From NCBI RefSeq assembly GCF_900106525.1, contig NZ_FNOG01000004.1, positions 101,104 to 165,103 of the forward strand: a stretch of 64,000 bases of DNA, in the 5' to 3' direction. The stretch comes from Lysobacter enzymogenes (GTDB taxonomy: Bacteria; Pseudomonadota; Gammaproteobacteria; Xanthomonadales; Xanthomonadaceae). Position numbers and translations under genes: made by a program. The notes under the pieces are model-generated. The model did not search any database. It was not told where the DNA came from and saw only the letters and a program-made list of their open reading frames with translations. Every line of letters starts with the position of its first letter. Positions within the stretch are counted from its first letter, which is position 1. This document shows, piece by piece, positions 32,246 through 42,305 of this stretch.

Positions 32246-32340
32246 GCTTTGTGGGAGGGCCTTCAGGCCCGATGCTTTTCTTTCAGATCGCGGCGGCCTG
32301 GCACAAAAGCATCGGGACTGAAGTCCCTCCCACAACAGCG
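32246..32340. repeat. Inverted palindromic repeat, second GTGGGAGGGC copy
   Basis: Arms near 32246-32279 and 32305-32340 share the core of the 30971-31067 element with a few mismatches. It lies between asd and the upstream dehydrogenase gene. Confidence 0.8.
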
Positions 32341-32354
32341 GCACCGTCGAACGT

Positions 32355-33365
32355 TCATCGCCCCGCCCTCGCCGCGGCGGCTTCGGCGGCGTTGAGCGCG
32401 CTCGGCGGATCGCCGGCGCGCGGGCCGCAGCCCAGCGCGGCGATCAGGTTGTCGACCGCCAGCGCCACCATCGCCCGGCGCGTGGCCAGGCTGCCGCTGG
32501 CGATGTGCGGGGTCAGCACCACCCGGCGCTGCGCGAGCAGGCGCGGGTTGAGCCGCGGCTCGCCCTCGTACACGTCCAGGCCGGCGGCGCCGAGGCGGCC
32601 TCGTTCGAGCGCGTCGCACAGCGCGTCCTCGTCGACGATGCCGCCGCGGGCGATGTTGGTCAAAGTCGCGTGCGGCTGCATCTTGGCCAGCGCGGCGGCG
32701 TCGATCAGGTGATGCGCCTGCGGCGAATACGGCAGCACCAGGATCAGATGATCGGCGCGCGCCAGCAGTTCGTCGAAGCCGACGTAGCTCGCCTTGCAGT
32801 CGGCCTCCACCGCCTCAGGCAGGCGGCTGCGGTTGTGGTACAGCGTGCGCATGCCGAAACCGGTGGCGCGCCGGGCGATGGCTTGGCCGATCCGGCCCAT
32901 GCCGAGGATGCCCAGGGTCGCGCCGTGCACGTCGGCGCCGAGCAGGCTGTCGAAGCTCCAGCGCTGCCAATGCCCCTCGCGCAGCCAGCGCTCGGCCTCG
33001 CCGATGCGGCGCGCGGCCGCCATCATCAGGGCGAAGCCGAAATCGGCGGTGGTTTCGGTCAGCACGTCGGGCGTGTTGCTGGCGAGGATGCCGGCGGCGC
33101 TGAGCGCGGCGACATCGAGATTGTTGTAGCCCACTCCGACGTTGGCGATCGCGCGCAGGCGCGATGCGCCTTCGATCTGGGCCGCGCCGATGGGATCGTT
33201 GAGGGTCACCAGCGCACCGTCCATGCGCCGCAGGATCGCGTTGACCGCATCCGGCGCGTGCTGGGTGACCTCGGCCGTGGTTTCGACCTCGAAATGCTCG
33301 CCCAGCCGCGCGACGATATCGTCGAACAGCGGCTGCGAGACCCACACGCGCGGGCGCTCAGACAT
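32355..33365 (-). CDS. D-isomer-specific 2-hydroxyacid dehydrogenase (GhrB-like)
   Basis: NAD(P)-dependent reductase of 2-oxoacids, closest in style to glyoxylate/hydroxypyruvate reductase B. From ATG at 33365 it has 336 residues, with the Rossmann motif GMGRIG (residues 155-160) and the catalytic triad Arg 240 (NIARGG), Glu 269 (VYEGEP) and His 287 (LTPHIAS). The start overlaps the aroC stop by 8 bp, so the two are probably co-transcribed. An upstream in-frame ATG would add five residues. Substrate is inferred from family only. Confidence 0.9.
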   Translation of the reverse strand: MSERPRVWVSQPLFDDIVARLGEHFEVETTAEVTQHAPDAVNAILRRMDGALVTLNDPIGAAQIEGASRLRAIANVGVGYNNLDVAALSAAGILASNTPDVLTETTADFGFALMMAAARRIGEAERWLREGHWQRWSFDSLLGADVHGATLGILGMGRIGQAIARRATGFGMRTLYHNRSRLPEAVEADCKASYVGFDELLARADHLILVLPYSPQAHHLIDAAALAKMQPHATLTNIARGGIVDEDALCDALERGRLGAAGLDVYEGEPRLNPRLLAQRRVVLTPHIASGSLATRRAMVALAVDNLIAALGCGPRAGDPPSALNAAEAAAARAGR

Positions 33366-34479
33366 CGCCCGCGCCCGCATCGCCGGCCTGCGCCGGCACC
33401 CGCGGCGTCACCGTGCCGACATCGCCGCATTGCGCGCGATGGCGCAGCGCCTGGTCCATCAGCACCAGCGCCACCATCGCCTCGCAGATCGGCGTGGCGC
33501 GCACGCCCACGCAGGGGTCGTGGCGGCCGACGGTGACCACTTCGACTTCGTTGCCGTGCACGTCCAGGCTGCGGCCGGGCAGGCGCAGGCTCGAGGTCGG
33601 CTTGAACGCGGCCGCGCAGCGCAGGCGCTGGCCGGTGCTGATGCCGCCGAGGATGCCGCCGGCGTGGTTGCTGGCGAAACCCTGCGGCAACAGCTCGTCG
33701 CGGTGCTGGGTGCCCTTTTGCGCCACGCTGGCGAAGCCGTCGCCGATCTCCACGCCCTTGACCGCGTTGATGCTCATCAGTGCCGCGGCCAGTTCGCCGT
33801 CGAGCTTGCCGTAGATCGGCTCGCCCCAGCCCGGCGGCACGCCGTCGGCGATCACTTCCACGCGCGCGCCGACCGAATCGCCGGACTTGCGCAGCGCGTC
33901 CATGTAGCGCTCCAGCTCGTCGAGCTGGGCCGCGTGCGGCCAGAAGAACGGATTGCCCTCGACCGCGTCGAGGTCGAAGCCGGCCGGCACGATCTCGCCG
34001 ATCTGCGCCATGTAGCCGCGCACGCTGACGCCGTAGCGCTGCGCCAGCCACTTCTTGGCGATCACGCCGGCGGCCACGCGCATGGTGGTCTCGCGCGCCG
34101 AAGAGCGGCCGCCGCCGCGCGGATCGCGATGGCCGTACTTCTGCCAATAGCTGTAGTCGGCGTGGCCGGGGCGGAACTGCTCGGCGATGTTGCCGTAGTC
34201 CTTGCTGCGCGCGTCGGTGTTGCGGATCAGCAGGGCGATCGGGGTGCCGGTGGTGCGGCCCTGGTAGACGCCGCTGAGGATTTCGATCTCGTCGGTCTCG
34301 CGCCGCTGCGAGGTGTGGCGGCTGCGGCCGGTGGCGCGGCGCTCGAGGTCGTGGCGGAACTCTTCCGGCGCCAGTTCCAGGCCCGGCGGGCAGCCGTCGA
34401 CGACGCAGCCGATGGCCGGGCCGTGGCTTTCGCCGAAGGTGGTGACGGTGAGGAGGGTTCCGAAGCTGTTGCTGGCCAC
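33358..34479 (-). CDS. aroC: Chorismate synthase
   Basis: Makes chorismate, the branch point for aromatic amino acids, using reduced FMN. GTG at 34479 with AGGA 9 bp upstream gives 373 residues beginning [20 protein letters not shown]. Further signatures are [27 protein letters not shown] sequence (about residues 105-127) and [15 protein letters not shown]. The open frame continues far upstream through repeat DNA and is not coding there. It is coupled to the dehydrogenase gene downstream. Confidence 0.97.
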   Translation of the reverse strand: MASNSFGTLLTVTTFGESHGPAIGCVVDGCPPGLELAPEEFRHDLERRATGRSRHTSQRRETDEIEILSGVYQGRTTGTPIALLIRNTDARSKDYGNIAEQFRPGHADYSYWQKYGHRDPRGGGRSSARETTMRVAAGVIAKKWLAQRYGVSVRGYMAQIGEIVPAGFDLDAVEGNPFFWPHAAQLDELERYMDALRKSGDSVGARVEVIADGVPPGWGEPIYGKLDGELAAALMSINAVKGVEIGDGFASVAQKGTQHRDELLPQGFASNHAGGILGGISTGQRLRCAAAFKPTSSLRLPGRSLDVHGNEVEVVTVGRHDPCVGVRATPICEAMVALVLMDQALRHRAQCGDVGTVTPRVPAQAGDAGAGDV

Positions 34480-35150
34480 TGCGGGGGATCCTGGTGGGTG
34501 CCGGGTGGAGCGTTGGCGATGATCGCGGGGGTGGGTGTGGTGGGGATGAAGCGGGTTCGTCGTGGTTGCGGCTTCGTGGTCGCGGCTTGCGTCGCTCCTA
34601 CAGGGGGCTGCTCGATGGTACGGCGGGGCTGGATCGGGCGGAAATGATCGGATTGCGGTGGGGTAGAACGCGGCGCCCTCACCCCAGCCCTCTCCCGCAA
34701 GCGGGAGAGGGAGTCTTTCCGGCAGCGGCGCACAGGCCTTATGGCTGCACCGCCTGCATTGATCGCGCCTACAACGCGAATTTGCGCAATCGGTCCGATA
34801 TCGCCGACGAGGCCGCACCGCTCCCTCTCCCGCTTGCGGGAGAGGGCTGGGGTGAGGGCAAGAAGCGCCAAAAGCGCGAGTCGCCGCAACGCCAGCCATC
34901 CGCGTACGCCGCCGGCCACCATAGCCGACCCGTCCGGTTTCCGCTGTAACGAAGGCAGGCGCAAGCCTGCGGCGATCTCTCAACGAGTCCGCAGGCGTAA
35001 GCGATCAGGGAGCGCAGACGCCGCGGGGCGCTTGCGAGTTCCGGCCGGTCGGCGCCGGCGATGCTGTGCAGTCAGCGTCGCGTGCGGCGCTGCGCGAGGC
35101 GGGAACCTCGCGCCACCAGCCGCCGACGCGCGTGATCGTTCGAGGCTCGA
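34480..35150. other. 671-bp intergenic region with palindromic repeats
   Basis: No credible gene. It contains one unit of the TAGGAGCGGCG family (34576-34605, inverted) and two opposed units of the CTCTCCCGCTTGCGGGAGAG family (34675-34712 and 34821-34859) that could form a stem with a ~108-bp loop. The remainder, 34940-35150, shows nothing recognisable. prmB transcription must run through it to reach aroC, or aroC has its own promoter here. Confidence 0.6.
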
Positions 35151-36080
35151 TCAGGCTCGCGCGTCGGCGAGCCGTTTGATCGCGTCGTGGTGCTCGACCA
35201 GGTCGTGGCGCTCGACCACGAAAATGCCCATCTGGCCGACCTTGAACTCGACCCAGGCCAGCGGCAGCTGCGGCAGTAGTTCGCCCAGCGCGCGCTCGGC
35301 TTCGCCGACTTCGCAGATCAGCAGGCCGTCTTCGCTCAGGTGCTGCGGCGCGTCGCGCAGGATCTTCAGCGCCAGGTCCAGGCCATCAAAGCCGGCGCGC
35401 AGCCCCAGTTCCGGCTCGAACGAGTATTCGCGCGGCAGCGCGTCGGTCTCGTCGTCGGTGACGTAGGGCGGGTTGGTGACGATCAGGTCGAACACCTCGC
35501 CCTGCAGGCCCTGGAACAGGTCGGACTTGCGCAGCTCGACGTTGCCGGCGAGCAGGCGTTCCTTGTTTTCCGCGGCCAGCGACAGCGCAGCGTCGTTGAT
35601 GTCGGCGCCGATCACGTCCCAATCGGGGTGGTAATGGCCGGTGGCGATGGCGATGCAGCCCGAGCCGGTGCACAGGTCCAGGGCGCGGCGCACTTCGCGG
35701 CCGCCGAGCCAGGGCTCGAAGCCGGCTTCGATCAGTTCGGCGATCGGCGAGCGCGGCACCAGGGCGCGCGCGTCGCTCTTGAAGCTCAGGCCGGCGAACC
35801 AGGCCTCGCCGGTCAGGTAGGCGGCCGGGATGCGCTCGTCGACGCGGCGCTGGAACAGCGCCAGCACGGCGTCCTTCTCTTCGGTGGTGACCCGGCCCTG
35901 GCCGTAGACCGGGCTCAGGTCGTGCGGCAGGTGCAGGGCGTGCAGGACCAGCTGGGTCGCCTCGTCCAGGGCGTTGTCGTAGCTGTGGCCGAAGCTCAGC
36001 CCGGCCGCGTTGAAGCGGCTGGCCCCGTAGCGGATCAGGTCGACGAGGGTCAGCGGTTCGAAGGAAACGGAAGCGGGCAC
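35151..36080 (-). CDS. prmB: 50S ribosomal protein L3 glutamine methyltransferase
   Basis: SAM-dependent N5-glutamine methyltransferase acting on ribosomal protein L3. GTG at 36080 gives 309 residues, matching E. coli PrmB. The SAM site [16 protein letters not shown] and the substrate-glutamine motif TNPPYV are present, with the upstream PrmB-type N-domain ([25 protein letters not shown]). PrmC is the close alternative; the position beside aroC favours PrmB. Diverges from the sco-psd pair. Confidence 0.94.
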   Translation of the reverse strand: MPASVSFEPLTLVDLIRYGASRFNAAGLSFGHSYDNALDEATQLVLHALHLPHDLSPVYGQGRVTTEEKDAVLALFQRRVDERIPAAYLTGEAWFAGLSFKSDARALVPRSPIAELIEAGFEPWLGGREVRRALDLCTGSGCIAIATGHYHPDWDVIGADINDAALSLAAENKERLLAGNVELRKSDLFQGLQGEVFDLIVTNPPYVTDDETDALPREYSFEPELGLRAGFDGLDLALKILRDAPQHLSEDGLLICEVGEAERALGELLPQLPLAWVEFKVGQMGIFVVERHDLVEHHDAIKRLADARA

Positions 36081-36193
36081 GGCGGGTCCAGGACGGGATA
36101 CGGAGCGAAGCGGGGGCGCAGTATAGCTTGGGTCGGCAATGGGGAATCGGGATCGGGCCCGGCCGCTTTGCCGATCCCCCAGCGCGAATCCCC

Positions 36194-36199
36194 TATCAT
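36194..36199 (+). promoter_or_regulatory. Candidate -10 box of sco-psd
   Basis: TATCAT in the context CCCCTATCATGGCC lies 27 bp before the sco ATG. No good -35 was seen. Supported only by position and similarity to the -10 consensus. Confidence 0.35.
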
Positions 36200-36225
36200 G
36201 GCCGGGCATTCAAGCTGGAACCGCC

Positions 36226-36870
36226 ATGTTCAACCGCACTACCGCCATCATTCTGGTGGCCGCGCTGGCCGCCGCGCTGGGCCTGTGGGCCTCGCAGAAA
36301 TACTTCGGCAGCGCCAAGCGCTCGCACCTGCCGCAGACCCAGGCGGTGCGCCTGTTCGACCCGCCGCGCACCCTGCCCGCCTTTTCGCTGCGCCAGTCCG
36401 ACGGCACCCAACTGATCCCGGGCGAACTCAAGGGCCACTGGACCCTGATCTTCCTCGGCTTCACCCATTGCCCGGACGTGTGCCCGACCACGCTGGCGCA
36501 GATGTCGGTGGCGCAGAAGGCCTGGGAATCGATCCCCGAATCGACCCGCCCGCGGGTGCTGTTCGTCTCGGTCGATCCCGAGCGCGACAGCCCGGACAAG
36601 ATCGGCGAGTACGCCCACGGCTTCCACAAGGACACCCTGGCCGCGACCGCCGACGTGCCGGCGCTGGAGAACTTCGCCAAGTCGCTGAGCATGGTGTTCG
36701 CCAAGGTGCCCGCGCCGGCGGGCGCGCCGGAAAACCAGTATTCGATGGACCACAGCGCCAGCATGGCCGTGCTCGACCCGCAGGGGCGCATGGCCGGCCT
36801 GGTGCGGCCGCCGTTCGAGCCGAACGTGATCGCGCGCGACATGGCCGCGCTGACGGAGGCCTCGCCGTGA
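36226..36870 (+). CDS. SCO1/SenC-type copper chaperone
   Basis: Membrane-anchored thioredoxin-fold protein that delivers copper to the CuA site of cytochrome oxidase or guards thiols. From ATG at 36226 it has 214 residues: an N-terminal signal anchor (about 7-23), then the copper ligands Cys 82 and Cys 86 (HCPDVC) and His 176 (MDHSAS). All three ligands are intact. The stop overlaps psd as GTGA. Coupling of a Sco gene to psd is a curious operon pairing. A longer in-frame start upstream lacks a signal anchor at the right place. Confidence 0.93.
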   Translation: MFNRTTAIILVAALAAALGLWASQKYFGSAKRSHLPQTQAVRLFDPPRTLPAFSLRQSDGTQLIPGELKGHWTLIFLGFTHCPDVCPTTLAQMSVAQKAWESIPESTRPRVLFVSVDPERDSPDKIGEYAHGFHKDTLAATADVPALENFAKSLSMVFAKVPAPAGAPENQYSMDHSASMAVLDPQGRMAGLVRPPFEPNVIARDMAALTEASP

Positions 36871-37715
36871 GCCTGGTCACCACCCTCACCTACGTGCTGC
36901 CGCACCGTTTCCTGTCGGGCCTGGCGCGGATGCTGGCCTATTCCGACGACCCGCGGGTGAGCCGCTGGCTGATCGACACGGTGACCGAAAAGTTCGGCGT
37001 CGATCTCGACGAAGCCGCCAATCCGGACCCGCGCGCCTACCCGACCTTCAACGCCTTCTTCACCCGCGCGCTCAAGCCCGGCGCGCGCCGCGCGCAAGGC
37101 GACGCGCGCACCCTGCTGATGCCGGCCGACGGCCGCATCAGCCAGTGCGGGCCGATCCGCGCCGGCGAGATCTTCCAGGCCAAGGGCCGCTCGTTCACCG
37201 CGCTGGAGCTGCTCGGCGGCGACGAAGCCGCGGCCGCGCCGTTCCGCGACGGCGACTACGCCACCGTGTACCTGTCGCCGCGCGACTACCACCGCGTGCA
37301 CATGCCCTGGACCGGCACCCTGCGCGAAACCGTGCACGTGCCCGGCCGCCTCTTCAGCGTCGGCCCCGACGCGGTGCGCAACGTGCCGCGCCTGTTCGCG
37401 CGCAACGAACGCCTGGTCTGCCACTTCGACACCGACTTCGGGCCGATGGCGCTGGTGATGGTCGGCGCGCTGCTGGTCTCGGGCGTGGAAACGGTGTGGA
37501 GCGGGATCGAGATCCCCGCCTACGGCGACCGCGTCACCACCAAGGACTACCGCGGCAAGGGCATCACCCTCAAGCGGTTCGAGGAAATGGCGCGGTTCAA
37601 TTACGGCTCGACCGTGATCGTGCTGCTGCCGCCGGGCGCGGCGACGCTGGACGCCGGCCTGTCCGCCGAAACCGCCGTGCGCCTGGGCCAGCCGCTGGCC
37701 CGCCGCACCCGCTGA
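36867..37715 (+). CDS. psd: Phosphatidylserine decarboxylase proenzyme
   Basis: Makes phosphatidylethanolamine in the inner membrane. GTG at 36867 with GGAGG upstream gives 282 residues, the size usual in Xanthomonadaceae. Autocleavage is expected at Gly 247-Ser 248 in [10 protein letters not shown], creating the pyruvoyl group; Asp 88 (PADGR) and His 145 (YHRVH) complete the self-processing triad. Translationally coupled to sco by a 4-bp overlap. Confidence 0.96.
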   Translation: MSLVTTLTYVLPHRFLSGLARMLAYSDDPRVSRWLIDTVTEKFGVDLDEAANPDPRAYPTFNAFFTRALKPGARRAQGDARTLLMPADGRISQCGPIRAGEIFQAKGRSFTALELLGGDEAAAAPFRDGDYATVYLSPRDYHRVHMPWTGTLRETVHVPGRLFSVGPDAVRNVPRLFARNERLVCHFDTDFGPMALVMVGALLVSGVETVWSGIEIPAYGDRVTTKDYRGKGITLKRFEEMARFNYGSTVIVLLPPGAATLDAGLSAETAVRLGQPLARRTR

Positions 37716-37724
37716 AAGCCTCTC

Positions 37725-37812
37725 CTGTAGGAGCGGCGCGAGCCGCGACCGCGATAGCTCGCTTGCGACGTATGCGCGGTGTCGCGGTCGCGGCTCGCGC
37801 CGCTCCTACAGG
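37725..37812. repeat. Inverted REP pair (TAGGAGCGGCG family)
   Basis: Opposed units begin CTGTAGGAGCGGCGCGAGCC and end with its reverse complement around a ~25-bp centre. The element lies 10 bp after the psd stop and could act as a transcript end or 3' stabiliser. Confidence 0.9.
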
Positions 37813-37842
37813 TAGATCACGAAACCCCACGGAGGGGACCGC

Positions 37843-38853
37843 ATGACCCGCAACGGACGCCTTTTCGCTCTCGCCGCGCTCGCCGTGGCCCTCGCCGCCT
37901 GCGGCGCCAAGAGCGAATCCGAGCAACTCGCCGACCTGCGCGACGGCCTGACCTATACCCAATACCGCCGCGTCTCCGAGAACGGCCTGCCGGCGGCGCT
38001 GGAGACCTACCGCTTCGGCGCGCAGTTCAGCGACAAGGCCGGCATCGCCCGGTCCGACCTGCCCGAACTCGGCCCGGCCGACCTGTGCATCGCCCATCTG
38101 CTGCTGGCCTACGGCGCGCTCGGCGCCGACAAGACCACCATCGCGCTGGCCGAAACCGACATCGTCGAAGCGCAGGATTGCGCCGCGTTCGACAACCTCG
38201 CCGCCGCGTCGCTGCGCTCGGTCGCGTTCCAGCGCCTGCAGTGGCCGCAACTGGCGCAGGCCGAGAGCGAGCGCGTCTGGGCCGCGCAGGGCGACGGCGA
38301 TTTCCAGAAAGGCCCGGCCGGGCAGATGCTCGCCCTGCACCTGGGCCTGGGCTATCTGGCGGTCAGCGAGAAACGCTGGGACCGCGCCCAGATCCACGCC
38401 GACGCGCTCGGCCAGATGCTGCGCGCGCCGTGGCTGGGCAAGATCGCCGAGGCCGGCGTGGCGGTGCAGGAAGGCCGCCCCCGCGATGCGCTGATCTCGC
38501 TCAAGCGCCTGAGCGCGGACCCCAGCGTGCCGCCCGAGCTGCGCAAGGAACTGGCCGGGTTCATCGCGCAAGTCGAAGCCAAGGGCGGCGACGTCGACTC
38601 GTTCGCCTTCATGCCGCGGCTGGCGACCTCGCTGGCCTGGGACGCGGTGCAGGCGCACGGCCCCGAGGCAATGCGCGCGGCGACCCGCTTCGCCGACGAA
38701 CAAGCGCTCAAGCCGGTCGGCGAATCGCTGCAGAAGGGCGTGGGCCAAGCCAGCGAAGCCGCCGGCGGCTGGTGGCGCAAGCTGCGCGAGGCGGTGTCTT
38801 CGTCGCCTGCGCCGGAGGCGCCGGCCGACGGGAAAGCCGCGCCGGCAGGGTGA
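37843..38853 (+). CDS. Predicted lipoprotein with TPR-like helices, function unknown
   Basis: No family was recognised with certainty. The 336-residue product starts at ATG 37843 after GGAGGGG and has a lipoprotein signal with lipobox ALAAC (Cys 20), so it is probably an envelope lipoprotein. The body is helical and Ala/Leu-rich with repeated patterns such as LALHLGLGYLAVSEKRWDRA, suggestive of tetratricopeptide-type helices. The C-terminus is Pro/Ala-rich. It stands alone between two repeat or convergent regions. Confidence 0.75.
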   Translation: MTRNGRLFALAALAVALAACGAKSESEQLADLRDGLTYTQYRRVSENGLPAALETYRFGAQFSDKAGIARSDLPELGPADLCIAHLLLAYGALGADKTTIALAETDIVEAQDCAAFDNLAAASLRSVAFQRLQWPQLAQAESERVWAAQGDGDFQKGPAGQMLALHLGLGYLAVSEKRWDRAQIHADALGQMLRAPWLGKIAEAGVAVQEGRPRDALISLKRLSADPSVPPELRKELAGFIAQVEAKGGDVDSFAFMPRLATSLAWDAVQAHGPEAMRAATRFADEQALKPVGESLQKGVGQASEAAGGWWRKLREAVSSSPAPEAPADGKAAPAG

Positions 38854-38929
38854 GCCGGCCACGCCGCGCAGTTAGCGGGAAACGCCGGCTATCTGCGCGC
38901 CGAACGCGACGCGACCAGACCGCCGACGC

Positions 38930-39619
38930 TCAATCCCGCGCCAGCGTCGCCGACCGCCCGATCCACCACTGCGCGGCCCAGTAGCTCACCAGCACCAGCG
39001 CCTGCGCCGCGGCGAACGGCGCAGCGAAGCGGTCGATGGCCAGGGTCGCATCGGACAACACGAAACAAGCGCCGCCGATCGCCGCAGCCGCCCCGGCCGC
39101 GCCCGCGCGCTTGCGCCACACCGCCGCGGCCTGCGCCGCCATCGCCGCCAACACCGCGACGTAGACGATCACCGGGATGCGCAATTCGTTCGGCAGATGC
39201 GGCCACAGCACGCTCATCACCGCCGCGGCGACGGCGGCGTAGGCCAGGAACGGCCAGATCGCCGCGAACGGCCGTGCGCGCCGGCACAGCCCGACCAGAT
39301 AGGCCAGGTGCGCGCACAGGAACGAGCCCAGGCCGAACACGAACCAGTCGCCGGGCAGCATCAGGAACGCGTCGCCGGCGGTCGACAGCAGCAGCCCGAC
39401 GAAGATCGCGCGGCGATAGCGCGGATCGGCGCCGGCGCCCTCGCGCAGCACCATCGCCGCGATCAGCAGCGTGGTCGCGGGCTTGAACAGGTAGTGCAGC
39501 CAGATCGCGCCGGGGGCGTAGGCGCCGGCGATGGCCAATGCCGCCGACAACGCGACCGCCGCGCCCCACCCGCGCGTGGACAGGACATAGCGGGTGTAGG
39601 TCGCTGCGGGCTGGCTCAT
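38930..39619 (-). CDS. YhhN-family membrane protein (lysoplasmalogenase-like)
   Basis: The 229 residues are eight short transmembrane helices, matching the YhhN/TMEM86 family, whose animal members hydrolyse lysoplasmalogens. The motif LLLSTAGDAFLMLPGDWFVFGLGSF carries the conserved G-D-x-x-L and G-x-x-x-F features. Start ATG at 39619. Its stop is convergent with the lipoprotein gene. The enzyme activity is inferred from family only. Confidence 0.85.
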   Translation of the reverse strand: MSQPAATYTRYVLSTRGWGAAVALSAALAIAGAYAPGAIWLHYLFKPATTLLIAAMVLREGAGADPRYRRAIFVGLLLSTAGDAFLMLPGDWFVFGLGSFLCAHLAYLVGLCRRARPFAAIWPFLAYAAVAAAVMSVLWPHLPNELRIPVIVYVAVLAAMAAQAAAVWRKRAGAAGAAAAIGGACFVLSDATLAIDRFAAPFAAAQALVLVSYWAAQWWIGRSATLARD

Positions 39620-39740
39620 GCCGGATCCTCAGTGATGTAACGCGCGGCCCATCGATGCGCTATCGGCGCGGCCCGCGCGCTGGCCGACCACGACGACGGC
39701 GACGCTACCCGAACGCCGGGCGCGCCGCCGTGCTGCGGGT

Positions 39741-41381
39741 TCAGTCGCCGCAACCGCTCAGCTTGATCCGCTGCCCCGGCTTGACCGCATAACGCGGCGC
39801 CTTCAGCCCGTTGGCCTTGGCCAGCGCGCGGGTGTCGCAGGAGAACTTGCGCGCCACGTCGGTCAGGGTGTCGCCGCGCTGGATCTTGTAGTCCTTCGGC
39901 GTCGCCTTCTTCTTCGGCTCGGGCTTGGGCGCCGGCGCCGGCGCCGGCGCCGGGCGGCCGGTGGCGACCGTGGTCGGCACCGCGGCGGCGCTGGTGCCGG
40001 CATAGGCCACCGTGCCGTCTTCGCCGGCGCTGGACGCCGGCAGCACGGTCAGCGGGCCGGTGCGCACGATCGCGCTGTTCGCGTCGCTGGCCACCAGGGT
40101 GCGCGCCAGATCGGCGCGCTTGCCCTGCACGCACCAGCGGTTGTACAGGCTCACCATGCGGGTGGTGGCGTTGAGCGTGGTGCCGGCGGAGAGGTAGCTG
40201 TCGGCCTGGTAGCGCGGGTTGAGGTTGCGCAGCGCGCGCATGTAGCCGTCGCGGCTGCCGCTGCCGCCCATGCAGATGGTCAGTTCATAGATCGAGCTGG
40301 GCCGGTTCAGGCGCAACTGGGCCAGCTTGCTGTCGACCTTGGGGAAGTTCAGCCCGTACTCGCGCGGGTGCAGGAACAGCCACGCCGCGGCGACCACCAT
40401 CGGCACGTAGTCGCGGGTTTCGGCCGGGAACTGGTTGTAGACCGACTCGTCCCAGAAATTGCGTCCGCCCGAAGCGTTGTTGATCCGCAGCGCGCGGCCC
40501 TCGCCGCCGTTGTAGGCGGCCAGCGACATCTCGATGGAGTTGTTGAGCTGGCCCAGGCGCTCGTTCAAGTACTCGGCCGCGGCCTGCGCGGACTGCTTGG
40601 GGTCGTAGCGGGTATCGAAGCCCGAACCGTCGTCGCCCAGGCCGAAGCGCTTGCCGGTGGCGAACATGAACTGCAGCGGGCCGGCGGCGCCGACGCGCGA
40701 GGTCGAATGCACGCGGCCGTTGGATTCCTTGGCCATGATCCCGAACAGCAGCGCCTCGGGCAGGCCGGCGCGCTGGAACTCCGGCCACATCAGCTGGCGC
40801 ATGTACTGATAGTTGTCGTAGCTCTGCATCAGCGGACCGCGCAGGTCGGTCAGCCAGCGGCGGATGCCGGCCTGCACGGCCGGGTTGTATTGGACCATCT
40901 TGACGAAGCGCTGGCCGTCGTCGCTGAGCAGCGCGGCGGCGCGCGCGGCCTCGGGCACATCGGCGGCGAGGCCGTCGCTGTCGAGCTGGCCGGCGTCCTC
41001 GGCGTCCTCGTCGGTGTTGGCGACCGAGTCGGCGTTGGCCTTGAGCAGGCGCTTGTAGCCGGCCAGCATGGTGCTCGGCGCGCAGCCCTTCTGCTTGAGG
41101 CAGGCGGCGATCACGTCCTCCATGTCCTCCAGCGCGGCGTCGCTGTCCTGGCGGCCGGTCGGGTCGGCGTTGCGGATCTTGACCAGGGCCGACTGATAGC
41201 GGGCTTCGGCCGACTGCATGCGCTGGCTCAGCGCGTCGACCGCGGCCTGATCGCGCTTGGACAGGGCCGAGGCTTGCGGCGAGAGGCTGCACAGCGCGAG
41301 CGCGGCAGCGAGCGGCGCGACCGCCGCACGGAAGCCGACCAGGGCGCGCGCGGCGCGGGCGGAACGTGAATATGCAGGCAT
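39741..41381 (-). CDS. Lytic transglycosylase with C-terminal LysM (MltD-like)
   Basis: Cleaves peptidoglycan glycan strands in the periplasm. From ATG at 41381 it has 546 residues: signal peptide (cleavage near SPQASA), a helical N-region, an SLT domain with catalytic Glu 219 (IMAKESNGRVH) and the AYNGGEGRA motif, a Pro/Ala/Lys linker (PAPAPAPAPKPEPKKK), and a LysM domain (about 497-546; IQRGDTLTDVARKF) that binds glycan. The domain order is like MltD, though MltD often has two or more LysM repeats. The 45-codon open extension upstream is not supported. Confidence 0.92.
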   Translation of the reverse strand: MPAYSRSARAARALVGFRAAVAPLAAALALCSLSPQASALSKRDQAAVDALSQRMQSAEARYQSALVKIRNADPTGRQDSDAALEDMEDVIAACLKQKGCAPSTMLAGYKRLLKANADSVANTDEDAEDAGQLDSDGLAADVPEAARAAALLSDDGQRFVKMVQYNPAVQAGIRRWLTDLRGPLMQSYDNYQYMRQLMWPEFQRAGLPEALLFGIMAKESNGRVHSTSRVGAAGPLQFMFATGKRFGLGDDGSGFDTRYDPKQSAQAAAEYLNERLGQLNNSIEMSLAAYNGGEGRALRINNASGGRNFWDESVYNQFPAETRDYVPMVVAAAWLFLHPREYGLNFPKVDSKLAQLRLNRPSSIYELTICMGGSGSRDGYMRALRNLNPRYQADSYLSAGTTLNATTRMVSLYNRWCVQGKRADLARTLVASDANSAIVRTGPLTVLPASSAGEDGTVAYAGTSAAAVPTTVATGRPAPAPAPAPKPEPKKKATPKDYKIQRGDTLTDVARKFSCDTRALAKANGLKAPRYAVKPGQRIKLSGCGD

Positions 41382-41710
41382 GAGGCGTGCGGCAGGTCCT
41401 TTTTGCGGGGGGCCAGGGTAACGGCGCGGGTCCAGCCCCGGCAAGGACCGTGACCTGACGCGGGTTTTCCGGCCCTTCCCGGCGGGTGGCGGGCGCTCGC
41501 CCGAGCGGATGAGCAAAGTTCGACTGAGCCGCGCCAGCGAAGTTCAGGCCGATGCCCGGTTTTTCGCGGTCGATCGGCGCAAGCGGGGGCGCCCCACCGC
41601 ACCGCCCCCAAACCGCCCCACCCCTCCCTCCAATCTCGAAGCAAACCAACGCCCGCCATTCCGGCAAAAGCCGGAATCCATATTGCCGTTGCGGTTGTTA
41701 TTGCCGTGGC

Positions 41711-41965
41711 CGTTGCTCTTCGCTCCCCCCGCCGCCCCGAACTCGCCACAGGCAATGAGAGACCCGAAGGGCGGCGCGCACGATGCGCGCCGTGCGCCAC
41801 CCAGGCCATGGATGGCCTGTGTGGCGCATCCCCGCGAAAGCACCGAACCATAGTGGCTCTTGATTCGAAAACAGGGAAAGCGCCTTTCTTTGGTTACTTT
41901 CTTTGGCAAGACAAAGAAAGTAACCCGACCGCTTGCGGACGGAAGCTCTTGATGTTCGCTTGTCG
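41711..41965 (+). repeat. Dispersed ~260-bp element, copy 1
   Basis: This stretch aligns closely with the reverse complement of 47278-47545. Shared landmarks are CCCCGAACTCGCCACAGGCA, the palindrome CCAGGCCATGGATGGCCTG, GATTCGAAAACAGGGAAAGC and a perfect 14-bp hairpin GGTTACTTTCTTTG / CAAAGAAAGTAACC. No transposase is present. Reading frames inside it are probably not genes, because the changes between the copies are mostly amino-acid-changing. Confidence 0.85.
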
Positions 41966-42010
41966 TCAAACGCAGCCAACGGGCTTAGGTGGAGTTTGTC
42001 GTAGATGAAT

Positions 42011-42100
42011 TGTCGCGGTCGCGGCTTGCGCCGCTCCTACAGGGTCTCCGGCAAGTTTCGTATCTCCGTGTAGGAGCGGCGCAAGCCGCGACCGCGACAA
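42011..42100. repeat. Inverted REP pair (TAGGAGCGGCG family)
   Basis: Opposed units with the TAGGAGCGGCGCAAGCCGCG core flank a centre with GGCAAGTTTCGTATCTCC. The same centre is found in the copy at 46997-47082. Confidence 0.9.
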
Positions 42101-42230
42101 CTCACCAACGACGCAAACACCACCCAAACGAAACACCGCCACCACAATCAACACCCATACCGAACACCACTCGAACGAACCCCAAGACCACCCACCCCAC
42201 CCCGCTTCACGAACCCGACACGCCTCCCGC

Positions 42231-42236
42231 TAGAAT
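42231..42236 (+). promoter_or_regulatory. Candidate -10 box of HerA-like gene
   Basis: TAGAAT (context CCCGCTAGAATCG) lies 87 bp before the ATG at 42324. The same TAGAAT word precedes the LysR gene start. No matching -35 was found. Confidence 0.4.
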
Positions 42237-42257
42237 CGACCCCGCGCAAGTTCCCCC

Positions 42258-42305
42258 GAAACACCCAACGAACCACCCAACGAAACACCCCACGCACCAC
42301 CCCAC
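42258..42305 (+). repeat. Four 12-bp tandem repeats in C/A-rich leader
   Basis: Units at 42258, 42270, 42282 and 42294 read GAAACACCCAAC, GAACCACCCAAC, GAAACACCCCAC and GCACCACCCCAC. They lie between the candidate -10 box and the HerA-like start, so would be in the 5' untranslated RNA. By hand count, 42121-42300 has only 20 G in 180 bases. Confidence 0.75.

Noticed and set aside
34741..35466. Plus-strand frame through the prmB-aroC gap
   Set aside because: Starts in palindromic repeats, runs antisense into prmB, and its product is Arg/Ser/Ala low complexity.
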